A model generated the notes under the pieces. The model had not been told where the DNA came from and did no database searches. It worked only from the letters and a program-made list of their open reading frames with translations. A stretch of DNA of 64,000 nt from Rhyacophila brunnea. Taxonomy: Eukaryota; Arthropoda; Insecta; Trichoptera; Rhyacophilidae. Position numbers and translations under genes: made by a program. Shown piece by piece: positions 1-11,454 of this stretch; the first letter of the stretch is position 1, and every line of letters begins with the position of its first letter. The stretch lies in NCBI GenBank assembly GCA_022495005.1, contig JAGYXB010001953.1, positions 124,001 through 188,000 of the forward strand, written 5' to 3'.

Positions 1-228
1 CTCTGTTACGGCCAACTGCATACGTACAAATTTCCGGACACGGTGTGCACGTGTATTTACTAGCGGTAAAAGTTGAACTATTTTATAAATTATTGTATGT
101 GGACATCTCTTCACTTGAAATTTTCGGCAGTTTTGTATTAGCTTTAATTTGTTACTTACTACAATTTTTAATATTGCCTCTACATGCTCATCTCTCCCAT
201 GGGTACCTTAACTTAACGTCATGTAAAT

Positions 229-441
229 TCAGTCAAAGCACATTTGAGTGCATGGCGACATTAGTCTTGGATAACTGCTCCTGAGACATCCCCAGTCATA
301 AAAATAAAAATGATGCTTCACATCCAAACGTAAGATTCCGTGATACGCCCGATTAAGACCTGGTATGGTGCGGTGCGGATGTGGTTTGGTGGGGCCATTA
401 ACTTCAATGTGGACATAATAATTATATAAATTTAATGTCAA
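229..441 (-). repeat. Dispersed repeat, copy 1 (reverse orientation)
   Basis: Read on the minus strand, this block matches the start of the blocks near 5733-5960 and 6690-7010. Shared landmarks are a segment ending in AAGTTAATGGC, a GTATCACGG run, AAGCATCA, and TTATGACTG followed by TCAG and AGTTA. No protein-like reading frame is conserved between the copies, so I treat it as a non-coding dispersed repeat of unknown class. Confidence 0.55.
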
Positions 442-478
442 GTGTAGATATTAGAATAACATTTTGCAAACGCCTTAC

Positions 479-743
479 CAGTAACAAAGAAATAGTCGCC
501 ATCTTCGTGTCTCGTAACATTCAACACGTCGACACCTCCAACAGCGGGTAATACAGCGGCCGAAGTAGCGGGTAGCTTCACGACTAGTAGAGCGTGTACC
601 AGTACTATCAAGAGTATTTGAAACGATGTCAGATATTGCCCGATCTTAACTAGATGCCTTTTGGTGTAATTGTGTTGTGATGATAAGTGAAGTGTTGTAG
701 TTATCAGCGCGAATTTCGCGCTATTCCGGCCGCTTTTCAACAT
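479..743 (-). CDS. Candidate first coding exon of a host gene
   Basis: An ATG at 743-741 opens an 88-codon frame that runs to a strong splice-donor match, with the exon ending in ACTG at 479 and GTAAGG following at 478-473. The predicted peptide has a positively charged start, then a hydrophobic stretch around residues 37-60 (FQILLIVLVHALLVV) that could be a signal peptide or anchor, then a polar tail ending in EDGDYFFV. Base composition is clearly richer in G+C than the flanks, and the GC-rich stretch continues upstream to about 830, as expected for a 5' UTR or promoter. The frame runs 11 codons beyond the donor before a stop. I do not recognise the protein. The remaining exons would lie left of the window. 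A chance frame in a small GC-rich patch is the main alternative. Confidence 0.35.
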
Positions 744-864
744 TGCGGCTTGGTCGCGGAGGTCACCGCTACCCTCGCCGCTAGTAACTGTCGTCTGGTT
801 GGATTTCGTTGATTTAGGTCTGCCATGACTGACGGCCTTAGATTATATCTGAAATGAAGAAGAA

Positions 865-1160
865 ACATGATATTAGAATATTTATTTATAAAAACAAAAA
901 CATTATGAACATAACAAATCTAAATTCAAGACGTTCACAATATGAGATTTACATTATAACAGATATTACTGTCGCAAGAGAATATATAATAATAATAATA
1001 AAACATACTTAAGTACAATAATTGTACACATAAAAATAAAATTTCGAATACAAAATACATAGCACGTCACTGAAAATGTCTACATCTTTGGGGAGCGCAT
1101 TGACTAGTTTTGCACCCCTCGCTAATCATCGCTGTAGGATTGATTTATCGAATAGACTAA
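865..1160 (-). pseudogene. LINE reverse-transcriptase C-terminal tail and 3' UTR fragment
   Basis: On the minus strand, about 1130-1050 reads as a degraded peptide containing AKLVNALPKDVDIFSD, the type of short tail that follows the thumb in CR1/Jockey-like ORF2 proteins. A 3' UTR with AATATTTATTT-like sequence and the motif GTTCACAA/TTGTGAACGTCTTGAATT follows. A second copy lies at 10490-10785 (minus) with the peptide VWLINALPRDVDIFSD. Only the extreme 3' end is present, which fits 5' truncation during target-primed reverse transcription. Confidence 0.5.
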
Positions 1161-1516
1161 ATATCAATGTTCAGTAGACGAAAAACAAATTTCATTATGC
1201 TTTATTTAAATACATAGAGGTATTTAAATAATTGTTGTTTTAGAGCATATGAACGCTATTTTCATTACAAAGTAATTTTAAGAAAATAATAGTTCTGGTG
1301 CATTGAGATACATAAAAAATCATTCTGCATTAAAAGGTAAATTTCGACAAAATCGGATATTCGACAAACCAATCTATAGCGACGTAATGGTGGCTGATAG
1401 GCTTGACACGAGAAACGGTTCCGATCCAAAATATTATATTATATGGCACAATAAATTTTATAATACAGTATAATTGTATGGTTAATATAAAGGGTTATTT
1501 CGCACGATTTACATTT

Positions 1517-1640
1517 TTATATGCCTTTATGGATACCTTGCATTTACTTCCAAGGTTTCTAAGTACATTGGCACGCAAACTACTCTACTTGATACTCTAC
1601 CAGCTAAGAAAAATGCTTTATTGAAATTCGTTTACCCGCA
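1517..1640 (+). repeat. Dispersed repeat shared with 7113-7260
   Basis: The segment reading CTTTATGGATACC, TTGCATTTACT and CAAGGTTTCT recurs at 7113-7160 with a few changes, and similarity continues weakly to the ATTGAAA/CCCGCAT region of both copies. There is no conserved frame. It is probably part of the same non-autonomous repeat as the 5.7-7.1 kb blocks. Confidence 0.45.
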
Positions 1641-1854
1641 TTATTGTGTATTCAGCTAGATATAATATATGGATAAAAAATTGATCTGATCCAACCACGG
1701 GAAGGTTAATTTTTCAGGTACCTAGTCATATTAATAATAGTTTTAAACTCTTAATTTTTTATAATATAGCCAGAAAAAAGTATGTTGGCCAATATTTACC
1801 AATATCTTTAGGTTCGATCGATACACGTTTAATGAATATCTGTACAGCAAAAGG

Positions 1855-2045
1855 TGGTACTGTTCGGTTAAAGCGGATACAGCGGAAAACGCATTTTGAA
1901 AATAGCCGATAAACTGGATTATTTGTTAGTTTGGGTTAGTTTAGGTTAGGTTAGGTTAGGTTAGGTTAGGTTAGGCTAGGTTTGGTTAGGTTAACCCAAC
2001 AAATAATCCAGTTTATCGGCTATTTTTCAATGCATTTTCCTATTT
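1855..2045. mobile_element. Foldback element with (TTAGG)n-like spacer, copy 1
   Basis: Inverted arms of about 70 bases flank a spacer at about 1930-1995 made of GGTTA units, which is (TTAGG)n read in another register. The left arm begins TGGTACTGTTCGGTTA and contains ACTGGATTATTTGTTAG. The right arm returns AACAAATAATCCAGT and GGCTATTTTTCAATGC. A second copy with the same arms lies at 7751-7962. The arms have diverged and the outer right end is lost in this copy. Confidence 0.65.
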
Positions 2046-4141
2046 CTGGAAAACATAAATTACTAGGTACTATAGTGGATAAATAGAAGTATTATAATAC
2101 GGTTTATCAAACTTTTCTGAATTAACTACGCTGACAACGGAACCACAGCGATAAGACTTCTGACAATTTTCTGCCTTGATTTCAATATGGTTGCACAGTT
2201 AACTATACGAAGGTTGGTAAGTATGACTTTTTTAATAAATAACCTTTTGTGTACAATCTTTAGATACTACAAAATAATATACACCAATCTCTTAAAAAAC
2301 CTTACTTCTATTAGATTTAAAATAAAATACTGATAAATGACCATAAATCCATAATATATTTTTGAGACTTACAAACTGTTGGCAGTAACTCCACAAATTG
2401 GAGATCCAAACAACGCTAAATAATATAGAATGACATTTTTAAGAAGATACAGAAAATATTTTAAAGATTTTGAAAGCACCTTTAATATGTATGCGGACTT
2501 TTTTTGAGACCGTTATGATTATTTCGAGAAAGCAGGTATTTATATTACAAGAAATATTATTTATGGAACAGTATTGAATATTAAAAAAAACGAATCGAAT
2601 TACCTACTGACCTAAAAATTATTATATTTTCTGTTGACATTTTAATCCTTTAATTTATTATGAATACCAATTTTTAAATTCTCCAAGTTTCATATATTTT
2701 AAACTTACAATATCGTATGGACACGTTTTGTGAAAGCTTACGTATATAGTTTTAAAAAAAATTGTTTTCCGACCCTTAGAATGCATAATTTATAATTCCA
2801 CATATATATCAAATCTCTTATACATGTCTTGCTAAGTTATAATATATGCATTGTTGTCTTGACCTAAAATCTCATTACGGTAATATACGGAGCTTTAGCG
2901 GTGGTTTTCTTTTATGCATATGACGCAATCGATTTGTCAGAAAATTCAAAATGGAGAAACAATTAAAACCTGTAAAAGGATTATTAAATAATTATATCGA
3001 GATTTAATAAACTATTTCTTTTATTCAACGAATGATTCTTGAAAATGTAACATTATAATTATAATAATGTTGAATGACATGTTTTTAAAGTATGTAGGGT
3101 TATAACATATTATGCATTGTTATCATGGACTGAAATCTTATTAGGATAACTGTCAGTTTTGGTGCTGAATAGTAGATCACAGCCAACTTAAAATTGGACA
3201 TCCTGGTCCAGAATGAATACGATTCTGCAGTGATGGAAGACTAGGCGATTATTTAAACCCTACTAAAACTATACCTACAAACTACTATACTAACATATTT
3301 TTAACCAAATTTAAATAACATGCTAATTATATCGAACGGTCAATTAATGAGGGCGCAAACGGGTGTGCCGTCCGCGTGGAAAGGATTTTAAATAATAACT
3401 AAACTGAAAATACATAATTATGAAAACACTTCTGAGAAAATATATAACCAATAGAAAAAATCTTTTTTTGAAAAAAATACGACACATCAAGAATCGAGCC
3501 TAAGTCTCTCTGGTTTTATATAATGTGCGTGGGCGTTCTGTCCAAGTGTTTTCAAAATTATGTATGTTCAATAAAAAGAATGTTACATTCTTGAATCTTA
3601 AAAAAATAGTTAATTAAATAACTTAATTATTTTATATTCAAAAAAAAATAATTTTATTTTCCAACGACACACGAACAATTAAACATGTTTTGTAAAAAAA
3701 TGTCAAACCCAGTGTCATTATGTAACTTCCGTCCGACCCGACTTGTGAACACAATTTTCTAGATCGTTCAAAAGGTACCCTTCGCCACTGCAATTCTGTT
3801 ATAAGATCGATGACGCAAAATAAAAAATTATGATAGACAGAAATAGATAGAAACTTCGAATTATAGAAATACACGCCGTGAATAAATTCCAGAAAGCAAT
3901 TCTCGCGTAGGAAATTGTTTCAAGGGTAAAATTGCACAGCTTCGACTGACTTAATAAGGCTATCAAATGTAATAAAATTACGTAATGACAGTGCAATAAT
4001 AGTATACCGACAAACAGAAAAGTGATTTGATTATATGGCACCTCAGTGAATCAGTGATATGTTACGTTTTATTTTCCATATTAAATATAATAAGCACTTG
4101 CTAGAAGCGAAATTTCGAAAGAAGTAGCATACTTAATTACG
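2046..4141. other. AT-rich stretch with SINE debris
   Basis: There is no supported gene. Within it, 3010-3060 resembles the tail of SINE family A in reverse, and 3390-3620 holds a further copy listed separately. The rest is anonymous AT-rich sequence with only short random frames. Confidence 0.5.
3390..3620 (-). repeat. SINE family A copy with an inverted tail
   Basis: 3405-3535 is a reverse copy of the tail and head of SINE family A, with the landmarks AAAACACTTCTGAGAAAATA, ACCAATAGAAAAAATC and a degraded tRNA-like head with TCGAGCC. Immediately after it, 3545-3620 contains the same tail in forward orientation (GTGTTTTCAAAATTATGTA, ATGTTACATTCTTGAATCTTA). Two SINE insertions are thus joined head to head, or one insertion was rearranged. 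Confidence 0.6.
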
Positions 4142-4149
4142 TACCTGTT

Positions 4150-4939
4150 CAGTGGCGCACCCAGGATTTAATATTGGGGGGGGCAAAGAGGAGAATGTAA
4201 ATTAGTCCTATAGGCTCTTTTTCTTCTTCACAGCCTAATTCCTCGTTTATCGGTCTGTGCACTCGGTGTACTTACACCATGGTCTCCACATCCTGAAGCG
4301 GACCTACCTCTAATATTAAAGGCAGTGTGAAACACTACATCAACGTTTTTCGAATTGTGTTTTAGTTCAAATTAAGGATACTTATACAGTGAATTATTGG
4401 CGATTTTTAATACATCTACTTTAATAGTATCGACACATATTAATCAAAAAATATATTGCACAATTATATAAGTAATTGAAAATGTTCATGGCCATGAAGT
4501 ATAATAGGCAACTTTTTTTACTATTAAAGCTAATTTATGATGTGTGTTTATCTCACTTATCTGGTCAACCCGACACGCCGGGCCTCCCACAGCCCGGGCC
4601 CCCAGGCTAGAGCCCTGTCATCCCTCCCCAGCCATGACCTACACCACTCCGGAATTCAGGTGGACACCGAGAATTTTTTGACAATTCCATTAGGGATTGG
4701 GTTTCTAAAAAAAACCTGACATTAGTATTTTGAAATTTTTGTGTAAGTAATTAAAATTTAAGAAATTTTTCTAAAAAGGGTGCTGGAGAATTATTACAAA
4801 TCATTTTTTTGCCGTGTTTTATTTGTCTAAGCCCAAAGATATAGTTTATTGGCTTTCAATTTCAATGTTTAAAATCATTCTGATAATTTTCAGTTTTGGA
4901 GTGCCAGGGCCCCTTGGCCCCACCCTGGGTGCGCCACTG
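4150..4939. mobile_element. Non-autonomous hAT element with perfect 8-bp target duplication
   Basis: The ends are inverted repeats starting CAGTGGCGCACCCAGG: left at 4150, right as the reverse complement ending at 4939. TACCTGTT lies directly outside both ends (4142-4149 and 4940-4947), a perfect 8-bp duplication as hAT transposases make. The 790-bp interior has no transposase frame, only a GC-rich patch near 4560-4680, so it would depend on an enzyme supplied elsewhere. The identical duplication suggests the insertion is not very old. Confidence 0.85.
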
Positions 4940-4947
4940 TACCTGTT

Positions 4948-5732
4948 CGTAAGGGGCTCGTAAACGAGCAACTTTTGACGGCAATTTGATACGGCAATTG
5001 TGTTGCTGTTAAAAGTTCCCCAAAATACGAAAATAGTAGTCGACGTTGCCGAAACTTTCCATATATTGCCTTTGCTTTCTGGTAGCATGGTTGGTCGATA
5101 TATCGAATATCGAACTCAATCAAAAATACGGCAATAATTGGTAGTTAAATCTATTTCATTCTCGCTCTGCTCCATATATGCGTCTCTGTTTGACCTCACC
5201 CTGGCAACAATAAAAATATTTGTGAGAGACGATTCGACAACACATTATTATATTTTTTTGCCGTGTCGTTATTAATATTATTATGGTGTTATTACTAATC
5301 GTCAATTCACACTACGTACAATAAATAAACGGACAAACGACAGGGTATTGAAGCTTATTAATATAGTTTATGTACGTCCGGACCTATGGAACATCGAATC
5401 CAAACTATAATGATCAAAATATGAAAAGGCCAACTACAAAGCTGCACACACGTTAAATTTTGACATTCTTTTAAAGTTTTAAATACATAATTATCAATAA
5501 CTAATTCCTGGTTTATATTACTTATTGTTTCACGTTTGTTTAAAAGTAAGACCCGATCCAAATCCTTCTTTCATTTAAGATTAATTAGTTTAGGTGTGTG
5601 ACTATTTTTTATATGGTGCAGAAACTTCATTGTTGGCCGTTGTTGTCACGTGTACGCACAAAACACACCAGCCTCACTTGCCCGACACTGATGACGGGTC
5701 ATACATTGCCCAGCAATATTGGATGTAAAGCA
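4948..5732. other. Unassigned AT-rich sequence
   Basis: I see no gene, transposon terminus or RNA here. Short frames overlap on both strands without recognisable domains. Confidence 0.4.
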
Positions 5733-5960
5733 TCAGTATTTGTTTTATGACTGAGAATGTCTCAGGAGCAGTTACCCAAGAGCATAACCACCAAACTTAT
5801 TCCATTTCCCCCGTGGTGATACTACATTAATAATTTATGGCCATTTTATCCACCTTAAACCAAACTTCACAAACTGACAAAATTCACAAAACATTCATTT
5901 GTTTCACCTACAATGTGATTTTAAAAAACGAATTATTTCATCTGTCAGAATCAGGGAACT
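5733..5960 (+). repeat. Dispersed repeat, copy 2
   Basis: This segment is a direct repeat of 6772-6990, about 1.04 kb downstream. It includes AAGCATCAGTAT, TTTATGACTGAGAATG, CTTATTCCATTTCCCCCGTG and AATTTATGGCCATTTTATCC. By eye more than four fifths of bases agree, with small indels. A third, inverted copy lies at 229-441. Confidence 0.65.
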
Positions 5961-6689
5961 CAGAAATTTTCATTTACGTTACTGTAAAACCTTTAAGTTG
6001 TGATTACATTGAGATTGTCGGGTACTGTCACGCTGTCACGACGATAAATTTAGTCTATGGTTTCTTCATTTTGCAGAATATTTTGAACGAACACGATCTC
6101 TGAAAATTTAATGATAGAGTAAACCTATTAACGAGTCTCTGTAAATTCAATAATATTTTGAATGGAACCAAATCCGCAGACATTGATAATAGACAACATT
6201 CTTATAGAAAATACATAGTGCCAACCGCTAAAAACAAAAAACACGCGATTTTGACATGATTAAAAATGTGTAAGCATGTAGAAAACGATAAAAAAAAACC
6301 TTCATTGGGTCGTGCAGGTGTCGATGCAGTGCAGTACAACGTGAGGTGACCTCATTTTTGTTCTGGTGATTTCGGAGATTTTGCTAACTGACAATGTTCG
6401 TTTAAAGGTTCCAAATGTGCTACGGGATAGGAGCATTAGTTTGATAACATTTTAAGCACCAAGAAAAACGACATTACATACTTTTTTCCCGTAGCAGGAG
6501 CTTATTTTGACGTCACGCGATAGTCCGCGACATGCACTTTTGGTTCGCGCTTTAGGATCAAACATGGTGAAGTAATAGTATATGGGGTGCAATCCTGGAA
6601 TTAGTGTGTTACAAAATAAGTCGCAATTTTTTAACAACACAAACAGACCCACTGATTCAACTCAAAGAAGCTGACAAATTATGCTAAAA

Positions 6690-7060
6690 AAATAAGTCAC
6701 AACATTGAAGTTAATGGCTCCGCCAAACCACACCCCACTCAATAGAGCGTATCACGGGGCCCTACTTTTGGATCTAAAGCATCAGTATCTGTTTTATGAC
6801 TGAGAATGCCTCAGAGGAGTTACCCAAGACCATAACCATCAAACTAATTCCATTTCCCCCGTGTTGATACTATTTTATACATTAATAATTTATGGCCATT
6901 TTATCCACCTTAAATCAAACTTCACGAAACATTCATTTGTTTCACTTACGATGTGATATGTCAGTTTTAAAAAACAAATTATTCTATCTATCCGAATTAA
7001 TAGACAATAACGTCGGAAGGTACACTGTAAAACTTTTAGCTAGTACCTATATCAAATTAA
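6690..7060 (+). repeat. Dispersed repeat, copy 3
   Basis: The first part (6705-6840) aligns with the reverse complement of 255-440 and the second part (6772-6990) with 5733-5960. This copy therefore bridges the other two and defines a repeat of at least 350 bp. No conserved frame or clear terminal repeat is visible. Confidence 0.6.
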
Positions 7061-7420
7061 TGTGATATGTATGTATATAAAATCAATGAACAGCGATATG
7101 GTTTTTTTTCTAGATGCTTTTATGGATACCTCGCATTTACTATCAAGGTTTCTTTCACGACTTACAACTATATTTTGATACTAGTCAAATGAAAATTGTG
7201 CCGGCTGAGAAATATGTCCTATTGAAAACTATTCTTCTACCCGCATCGGGTATTGCTAATTTGAATTCGGCCAGGGCCTATGAAACCGCCTTGTAAAAAC
7301 CGTGGAAAATTCTTTGTAGCGCAAGGCGGTGGTGATTCTGATGAATATTTTGTCATATTCATTGGGAACTGAGAACTACGATTTATAGCCGAGTTTTTCC
7401 CGTGGTAAAAGAAATGTCGA

Positions 7421-7538
7421 CCCATTCGCTGCGTCCAACGCAACAGGTGCGTTTCCCATCAAATGGCCATTAGATATACTTAGCATGTTGTTTAAATGTG
7501 GTAATTAAATAGTTATTAAAATATCCGCAGCGAATGGG
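7421..7538. mobile_element. Short MITE (118 bp), copy 1
   Basis: The element is bounded by the inverted ends CCCATTCGCTGCG and CGCAGCGAATGGG. The interior includes TCCAACGCAAC, GGCCATTAGATAT and TTTAAATGTGGTAATTAA. A second copy, with the same interior and one eroded end, lies at 15778-15893. At this size it can only be a passenger. The superfamily is not clear because no target duplication is preserved. Confidence 0.7.
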
Positions 7539-7750
7539 TTTAATATCTAGTAAAATCATGAAGAATAATTATTGTAGTGAAGTTTCTAATCCGGAATTAT
7601 GTTGATACTCACCTACCAACTATTTGTTATTATTTTATAACAGGCTTGAGAGGACTCTATGCAAAATTGATCCTGTATGATAAGCAATCATTGAGTGTTT
7701 AAAAGACAATAATTGAATTATATTGAAAGAATTGTTTACACTAATATATT

Positions 7751-7962
7751 TGGTACAGTTCGGTTATGAGGAATACAGCGGAAAAAACATTTTGAAAATA
7801 CCCAATATACTGGATTATTTTGTTAGTTTGGGTTAGTTTAGGTTGGGTTAGGTTGGGTTAGGTTAGGTAAGGTTAGGTTAGGTTAACCTAACAAATAATC
7901 CAGTATATCGGGTATTTTCAAAATGTGTTTTTCGCTGTATTCCTCATAACCGAATTGTACCA
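7751..7962. mobile_element. Foldback element with (TTAGG)n-like spacer, copy 2
   Basis: Arms of about 75 bases begin TGGTACAGTTCGGTTATG on the left and end in CATAACCGAATTGTACCA on the right, with AATACAGCG/CGCTGTATT and ATACTGGATTATTTTGTTA/TAACAAATAATCCAGTAT internally. The spacer (about 7827-7888) is built from GGTTA, GGGTTA and GGTAA units. The arms match each other better than in copy 1, so this insertion is probably younger. Confidence 0.75.
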
Positions 7963-9060
7963 TATATTTTTTGATTGTAAAAATATGCAACTCCGATTTT
8001 GAAAATTTCTAACTAACCCAGAGCCTTTTGTGCTTCGAGGAATGCTGCCGTTGATTATTAGACCTTCATAAATACAACTCATTACCACAAGAAACATTTA
8101 TTGAATTGTTTTTCTTATACATCATAGATTAAACTCATTCATACATCTTTAAGTGGACATCATAATGAGAGATTTTCTTGATCTCACAATAACGTACAGC
8201 CTCTTTGAGTACCAATAATGGAAGCTTATTCCACTTTCGCTACTTTCCATGAGTCCGTGGCGATTGCTTGATTGGAGTTTTCATTATTGCTTGCCCACTG
8301 CTCAAGTTGTTTTTATTATTTATAAATATGACTTGATTTGTTCACTTCATATTTTAATATGACCGCAATATGAATCGTATCAATGAGTTTTATTGAAGTC
8401 TCATCGCTTGGTTGATTTGGTTTCTATAAATGGTGATAGTATTCACCACGGCCTGGTACTGATCCCAATGTGCGCAAATGTAGTCTGGTGTGAGTCTTGC
8501 TATTTGATAGTAAATTTAATATTACAAAATAAATATTATCATCATAATGTATCGAGATCAAAGACTTATTTGTAAAATAAACTAATAAACTTTAGCTTGT
8601 TTACCTCACGTGAATACAATTGAAAGCAAATGCTATATTCATTTGTTTTAAAAATATGTTTCAAAATAATATAAGTATTTCAAAATTGGAATATCCGGCA
8701 GGATAAAAAATGTGACATGTATACATCTGAAAATAACTTTTATGATTTTAATATAATATACCACTAGCTGTCCGGTACTACTTCCCATGGCAGTAAATGT
8801 GATAGTATATGGGACTTACTGTTTATCAATTATTGAGTACCTATTGCAAATTTTTCAATTTTGCTTTGAATGTTATGTGTATTAATTGTGAATGACACCA
8901 AATAGTGCATTTATATGTTTCAAAAATCTTGTATGAAATCAGTACCGATCAAAATAATTCATTTAAAATTGGAATATCCGTGAAGTGTGAATCTAAGGAC
9001 AGATTTAGTGCAGGTATTCATTTATTCTGAAAGTGAAGTACCTACCTAATGATTATTATT
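7963..9060. other. Unassigned AT-rich sequence with a short duplication
   Basis: I see no gene. A short direct duplication around 8665-8700 and 8950-8975 shares CAAAATAAT and AAAATTGGAATATCCG. The remainder is anonymous. Confidence 0.4.
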
Positions 9061-9076
9061 TACTTCTTATTTATTT

Positions 9077-9275
9077 TCTTCTTCTTGGTCATTCCCTTAT
9101 TGCTGAGAATCGTTACCACTTTTAAATGCAGTCATCAAACTCTTCACCCATCACAGTTCTCTTATAATATGTCCAAAGATCTGCAGAATACGTCACATAG
9201 GTATACTCAGACTTTATTGAAGAATCAGAACTGGTCCGTCCTGTGCTTCGTCTAAGAAATACTAGGCATTCGGTG
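9077..9275 (-). pseudogene. RTE-type LINE 3' fragment
   Basis: The minus-strand reading matches the C-terminus of the RTE-like protein at 21884-22432. From high to low coordinates it passes through a DEAQDGPVLILQ-like segment (compare TEHRMNQSIIQG), RILQIFGHII, and then the terminal AAAAGTGGTAACGATTCTCAGC, followed by the GACCAAGAAGAAGAA tail. About 110 bases between the two blocks are missing. Frameshifts and stops make it non-functional. Confidence 0.6.
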
Positions 9276-9299
9276 CCAACACCATATTTCAAAAATGTC

Positions 9300-10480
9300 T
9301 AATGCCTTATACACCGTTTACACGTGTATGGGTGTACTTTGCACAGTAAGAAAATGTATGGGGAAACATGTATTATCTTGCAGTTGGCAAGATTGCGTGC
9401 ATAAATCAAACAAGATTGGAAGATTCCAAATTGTGATGATTTTTTCCGCGCAAGTAAGATCTGCGCCTGCGCGGTAGAACGATATGGGCGAATCTGCCGA
9501 TAAAAAAACGAACTACTCAACTGATTTTCAATACGTCCTGTCAAAATAGTAGTATACAATGACAACATCGCGTCTCGTTTCTTGAAGAATGAGATTGGAG
9601 ACACAGTCAGCACTTTTACGTGTAAACAGTTATTGTCATGACAGTTTAAAATAAGCACAATTGCCGACAGTAATTCCATGCATGTGTACAGGCGCTATTA
9701 CGTTTCATAATCCTTAAACATGACCAGACACTATATATTTGAGTGTGTAAAATGGGACTGTATTTGGAATACACAGGAATCCCTAGATCATTATCACGAC
9801 GGAAAAATAGCTCGTCTATGCGTAATACCTAAAATGAATAATTACAAATATATCCCATAGTGATGATGTGAAAATCAACTACGAAATTATACTGTGTTTC
9901 TTATCGGCCATCTTATTATTAAAATTAAAGTGTTGTTTTTCTTTAAAATATATATTATGTACATGGTGTACAGTAATATGAATAATAGTTCAACACCTAA
10001 ATATACATTATACTGGTAGAGTGAGCAATCTTGATTTTAAAAATAATAACAACACAAAACAATCTCTGTATTTAATTAAAATCATTTTTAATGTGTACGT
10101 CAAATAATTTTAAAATGAATAAATAATACATCGTTGCCTTAATTTTAACACGATGTATTCGTTAATTAATTGCGTTAACTGGCGTTTACGTGTTATCAGA
10201 AGACAGATACAGGTAGATAACACGTGTTACTTTGAAATCCGTAAATATCTGAAGTTAAGTGCTATATCGAAATACAAAAATTCGCTAGCAGACCTATTCT
10301 AACTAGTTAGCACGGAAACAAAATAACACGCATATCACTCGGGGACATTCCGCATACAAGTTACAATACATTACCATTGTTTCCCAGTATTGGCGATTTT
10401 ACACCTCTTGAATGTAGTATTTATTGATTATCATTTAATGATCTATTATTAGGATTTCTACGATGTATACGCCTATTAAT
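9300..10480. other. Unassigned AT-rich sequence
   Basis: The longest frame here (minus, 9299-9679) has no recognisable domain and low-complexity composition. I see no transposon termini or RNA genes. Confidence 0.35.
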
Positions 10481-10489
10481 TGTATTATT

Positions 10490-10785
10490 TATTTATTTAA
10501 AAAAGACACGTCGAGCACATAACAAATTTAATTATCAATTCAAGACGTTCACAACATGACATTTTTAATAAAAAGTACTTACAAGTAAATCAACAAGAGA
10601 AAAAATAATTTTATAAAAAAGAAATAAAAAAAATAATAATAAAAAACAACAATAATTAAAAAAAAAATTAAACAATAAAATAGAATTTTAAAAACAGAAT
10701 GCATAATGCATCGCTAAAAATGTCTACATCTCTAGGGAGTGCATTTATCAGCCATACAGCCCTCGCTATTGGTGCCTGGTGAGCC
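10490..10785 (-). pseudogene. LINE C-terminal tail and 3' UTR fragment, second copy
   Basis: It is homologous to 865-1160 on the same strand. The minus strand reads ARAVWLINALPRDVDIFSD, then a 3' UTR with TCATGTTGTGAACGTCTTGA and an AAATAAATAAAT end. Small pieces of the same 3' UTR also appear near 23140-23190, 39830-39900 and 51310-51345, so this LINE has left many short 3' ends. Confidence 0.5.
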
Positions 10786-10802
10786 TGACATGAGGGAAAA
10801 GC

Positions 10803-11100
10803 TTTAGCTAGGGTTTTTTTACAAATATTTCAACTATTCATAATTTGTTTGTTTTATTTTATTGTGATGCTTGACTTAATAGGTAGGTAATAAAGTTTTA
10901 CCTACTTTATCGTATTAATTTATTATGTAAGTTAGAATTAATTTTATTCATTTTTAGTGTATATTTACCTTTTGTGTGAGTGCACATAGTGCCTGAAAAT
11001 GACGAAAGGTAAAACGCGGGTTCGCAAAAAACGATTCAAATGGAATAGTACAAAACTTGAATTGATTAAAATTTAAATTCAAATTTCATTAAGTACCTTC
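10803..11100 (+). repeat. Hammerhead-bearing repeat arm, copy a
   Basis: This is the left partner of an inverted pair with 14101-14375. Both share AGGGTTTTTTTACAAA, CAACTATTCATAATTTGTT, a TAGGTAGGT/AATAAAGTTT block and the hammerhead-like motif near 10977-11037. In this copy the first core box reads CTGAAAA and the second AAAA, so a ribozyme would be inactive. The pair encloses about 3 kb that includes an RTE fragment and minisatellite element copy 1. Confidence 0.65.
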
Positions 11101-11454
11101 GGTCGATAGTATTAATATTAGCTATAATAATTGGTAACAAAGTGATAAGTGAGCTTAAACACGTGGCACTGTATAATTCCCAAGTAGTACGTCCTTGGAG
11201 TATTTCTGGATATTGCTAGTGGATTTTATAGTATGTCCTGGCCTCTTATTCTTCAAAAACTGTGGCTAAAGAGACTACCAGGAAATTTGTTCGCGTCGAT
11301 TTAAAGTTATTTCAGCAACAGATCGGACGAATTTCGAGTTGGATCCTCTACTGTAATGAGGCGTACCAGCATTCGATGCCCCCGGGGATTTATTATTGGT
11401 CTCCTTCTCTGGAAAGTTTTCTTAGACGATCTAATCAGGACTCTTGGACAGATT

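Noticed and set aside
1932..1995. True chromosome end or telomere
   Set aside because: The TTAGG-like run is short, lies between inverted arms, and recurs at 7827-7888 with the same arms, so it is internal to an element.
5700..7100. Tandem gene duplication
   Set aside because: The duplicated segments share no conserved frame, and indels break any reading frame, so this is a repeat and not a duplicated gene.
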